Shown: piece by piece, positions 61,248 to 64,000 of the stretch | Layout of the letters: each line of letters begins with the position of its first letter | Numbering within the stretch: position 1 is the stretch's first letter | NCBI GenBank assembly: GCA_028583405.1 | Contig: CM053263.1 | Location: forward strand, 3,448,715 to 3,512,714 | Origin: Pogonophryne albipinna | Lineage: Eukaryota; Chordata; Actinopteri; Perciformes; Artedidraconidae | DNA: 64,000 bases | Reading direction: 5' to 3' | Notes under the pieces: generated by a model | Database searches by the model: none | What the model was told of the DNA's origin: nothing | Seen by the model: only the letters and a program-made list of their open reading frames with translations | Made by a program: the position numbers and the translations under genes

Positions 61248-61517
61248 TTAATACTCATCTGAAAAAGTTCTTTCGGCCTCCCTCTCCTGCCCCCTGTGGG
61301 AATCTGCGTCCTCATCAGAAGCCGGCCCCTCGCTGTCCTCCTCTGAAGAGCTGACGGTAAGAGGAGAGACTCTCCCTGTGTCTCTGCCCGTCGACGTGAC
61401 TGTCTTAGATGGTTGCTCGGGATTACGCCGATGGAACTCCCTGATGAGCCGGGGGTCCAACACATGACGAGCTGGAACCCAAGCCCTCTCCTCAGGGCCG
61501 TAACCCTTCCAGTCCAC
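61248..61517 (-). pseudogene. Chromodomain-containing C-terminus of integrase
   Basis: The frame begins just after the stop at 61524-61526. [20 protein letters not shown] is the chromodomain-like strand and aromatic pattern of fish chromoviruses, followed by an acidic/Ser-rich tail ending at 61248. Such chromodomains are thought to guide integration to marked chromatin. Confidence 0.8.
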
Positions 61518-61523
61518 CAGGTA

Positions 61524-62669
61524 CTAGACTCCTCTTCCTCTGCGACGGGAACGAAGAAGTCGTCGGAGAGTGTACGTAGGCCCGCCGTCAATCATCCGGG
61601 GGGGTGGTGGGGGAGGGACCGCAGGAACCAAGGCACTCTCTCGGACAGGTTTGATCCTGGAAACGTGGAAGGTGGGATGGATCCGCAGAGTCCGAGGCAG
61701 TCTTAGCCTTACTGCTGCGGGATTGATTATCCTGACAATCTCAAAAGGTCCAATGAATCTAGGTGCAAGCTTCTTCGAATCCACCCGTAAAGGAATATCC
61801 CGGGAGGAAAGCCATACCTTTTGGCCCACCTGGTAGACAGGTGCTTTGGAACGTCGGCGGTTGGCAGAGGAGGCGTACCGGTTGGCCGAACAAACGAGAG
61901 TTCTCCGGGCTTGATTCCAGGTCCGTCGACAACGACGGATGAAAGCCTGGACGGACGGACAGGTAACCTCCCTCTCCAGGGCCGGAAACAGAGGGGGTTG
62001 AAACCCGTAAGCACACTGAAATGGGGACAGCTTGGTGGCCGAACTGACCAGAGTGTTGTGGGCGTACTCGACCCAGAGCAGTTGTTTAGCCCAGGCCGCT
62101 GGGTGCTTGGAGACTATACAGCGTAAGGTCGTCTCCATCTCCTGGTTCTTTCTTTCTGTCTGACCGTTGGATTGCGGATGGAAACCGGATGACAGACTGA
62201 CCGTGGCCCCAAGGAGCGTGCAGAATTCCCTCCAGAACACCGAGGTAAATTGAGGACCACGATCGGAAACCACATCAGTAGGCAGCCCATGGAGCCGGAA
62301 CACATGGAGCAGGACCAGCTCCGCCGTCTCTTTAGCTGAGGGGAGCTTGGGTATCGGCACAAAATGAGCCATCTTACTGAATCGGTCTACCACCGTCAAG
62401 ATGGCAGTGTGTCCGTTGGACGGTGGCAGACCAGTAACAAAGTCCAGAGAAATGTGAGACCAGGGGCGATGAGGGATAGGCAGAGGTCGTAGGAGACCAG
62501 CAGGAGCTTGGTGAGAAGACTTGTTTTGATTGCAAACAGGGCAGGCATTAACCAATTCCCTGGTGTCCTCCTTAAGTGTTGCCCACCAGAACCTTTGCTG
62601 GACTACCTCCCATACGTTGGATCCCAGGATGGCAGGTGAGTCTGGAGTTATGAGCCAACTGGATAACAT
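61524..62669 (-). pseudogene. Integrase core
   Basis: It contains the CPVCNQNK half of the zinc finger, the first Asp in SLDFVTGLP, a [13 protein letters not shown] block, the second Asp in [10 protein letters not shown], and the Glu in [11 protein letters not shown], the integrase triad. [17 protein letters not shown] segment then leads toward the chromodomain. The start of this frame (about 62669-62630) is not authentic; the upstream part is in another frame. It is ended by an in-frame TAG. Confidence 0.88.
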
Positions 62670-62979
62670 CAGACCTCAACGTCTGCGGAACGAACAGGCG
62701 GTTCGGAGGACAGGCACTGGGTCCCGGCTGGTCCTGCTGGGCGGCCTTGACCCTCTCCTCCACCTCCCAGATGAGGGCGGCGACGAGCTGAGGAGTCGGA
62801 AGGATGGTGTCCAAGCCCCTGGGAATGTTACCTCCCTCTCCAAACTGACGAGAAAGAGCGTCAGCCTTAATGTTCCGAGAACCAGGGCGGTAGGAGAGGG
62901 AAAAATTGAACCGAGTGAAGAAAAGGGCCCATCTACCCTGTCGGGAATTCAGTCTGCGGGCCGACCGGATGTACTCCAA
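62572..62979 (-). pseudogene. RNase H end, connection and integrase finger start
   Basis: It continues the RNase H after the stop at 62995: [32 protein letters not shown], the HH part of the integrase zinc finger in [12 protein letters not shown]. It leaves the proper frame near 62630 and terminates at 62572. Confidence 0.82.
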
Positions 62980-62994
62980 ATTCTTGTGGTCGGT

Positions 62995-63813
62995 CTACAC
63001 CAGGAAAGGTTGACTGGTCCCCTCGAGCCAGTGACGCCACTCCTCCAGAGCCAACTTCACTGCTAGCAGCTCCCGGTTTCCCACATCATAATTTCTTTCC
63101 GCTGGAGTCAAACGCCTTGAAAAGAAAGCACAGGGATGGAGTTTTTGGCTGTTCATTGCTCGCTGAGACAGGATGGCTCCCACCCCCATATCAGAAGCAT
63201 CCACCTCCAAAACAAACTGTCTTACAGGATCGGGTACTCGGAGGATGGGGGCGGAGGTGAACCTGGCCTTAAGGTTCTGGAACGCCTCCTCAGCCGAGGA
63301 GGACCACTGGAACATAACCTTAGAGGAGGTCAGGGCTGTGAGAGGAGCGGCCAAGGTACTGTATCCACGAATGAACCTCCGGTAGAAGTTGGCGAACCCG
63401 AGGAACTGTTGTAGCCGCTTCCGGGATTCTGGAACCGGCCAGGAAGTGACTGCATCAACCTTGGAAGGATCCATCTCGATGCTCCCCTGTCCCACGATGT
63501 ATCCCAGAAAAGAGACAGAGGATGTGTGAAACTCGCACTTCTCCGTTTTAACGAACAGCGAGTTCTCGAGCAATCTCCTGAGAACCGCCTGGACGTGGTG
63601 CACGTGTTCTTTCAGCGTCTTGGAAAAGATCAGGATGTCATCCAAGTAAACAAACACGTGTCGGTCCAACATGTCTCGGAGCACGTCATTTACCAACGCC
63701 TGGAATACTGCAGGGGCGTTGGTAAGCCCAAAAGGCATGACTAGGTACTCGTAGTGCCCCGAGGTGGTGTTGAAGGCGGTCTTCCACTCATCCCCCTCGC
63801 GAATACGTACCAA
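62995..63813 (-). pseudogene. Reverse transcriptase and RNase H
   Basis: It contains [15 protein letters not shown], the catalytic YLDD (in [12 protein letters not shown]), [19 protein letters not shown], and RNase H motifs [16 protein letters not shown] and [12 protein letters not shown]. The frame starts after an in-frame TAA at 63817-63819 and ends at a TAG (62995-62997). More RT sequence continues upstream to the window edge. Confidence 0.9.
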
Positions 63814-64000
63814 GTGTTACGCGTTACGCAAGTCCAGCTTTGTGAATATGGTTGCTCCCTGCAGCAACTCGAATGCAGAAGAGATAAGAGGCAGTGGGTA
63901 TCGATTCTTGATCGTAATGTCATTAAGACCCCGAAAGTCGATACAGGGCCTTAGGGTCTTGTCCTTCTTCTCCACAAAGAAGAACCCTGCGCCAGCAGGT

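Larger units (their letters stand above)
60715..64000 (-). mobile_element. Chromodomain Ty3/gypsy retrotransposon, 3' half, degenerate
   Basis: Read on the minus strand: reverse transcriptase and RNase H (from the window end to 62995), connection and integrase start (62979-62572), integrase core and chromodomain (62669-61248), a polypurine tract (61176-61190 on the other strand) and a 461-bp 3' LTR (60715-61175). Breaks are in-frame stops at 63817-63819, 62995-62997 and 61524-61526, and a frameshift between about 62572 and 62669. Gag, protease, the 5' RT part and the 5' LTR lie beyond the window. Confidence 0.9.

Overview
The window is vertebrate genomic DNA, almost certainly from a teleost fish. 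Coding sequence is cut into short exons with GT-AG introns. The non-coding DNA is AT-rich, full of (CA)n/(TG)n microsatellites, and carries teleost-type repeats: an L2-clade LINE with a (TAATG)n tail, tRNA-derived SINEs, many small hAT-type elements with 8-bp target-site duplications (TSDs), and Ty3/gypsy LTR retrotransposons.

Only one host gene is evident. From 862 to 23739 on the + strand lie the last 20 coding exons of a voltage-gated calcium channel alpha-2/delta subunit, closest to alpha2delta-1 (cacna2d1). The exons join without a phase error into 1,680 nt, or 559 codons plus a stop. They cover the C-terminal part of alpha-2 (VGCC_alpha2/Cache region) and the whole delta peptide with its hydrophobic C-terminus. 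The gene starts upstream of the window. Its introns hold long microsatellites next to donor sites, several MITEs, and three candidate alternative exons. The strongest is an alternative last exon at 21925-22026 encoding a second Cys-plus-hydrophobic tail.

From about 23.8 kb to the end I see no host coding exon; the region is a transposon graveyard. In order it holds: a 1.9-kb near-perfect palindromic element (24792-26712); a small hAT MITE (27924-28144); a hAT element with a transposase remnant (29881-31404); a Ty3/gypsy element with 173-bp LTRs (33814-41182) whose 5' LTR was split by a second long palindrome (33869-36246) and whose 3' end took a hAT MITE; a candidate solo LTR with a nested hAT element (43682-44999) between 341-bp direct repeats; a diverged, larger relative of the first palindrome (about 49349-53618) containing an L2 LINE; another hAT element (58186-59242); and the 3' half of a minus-strand chromodomain Ty3/gypsy element (60715 to the window end) with three in-frame stops and a frameshift.

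The most interesting signals are the alternative terminal exon of the calcium channel gene, the complementary (UG)n and (CA)n tracts flanking its exon 10, two candidate 9-nt microexons, and the two families of long palindromic elements.
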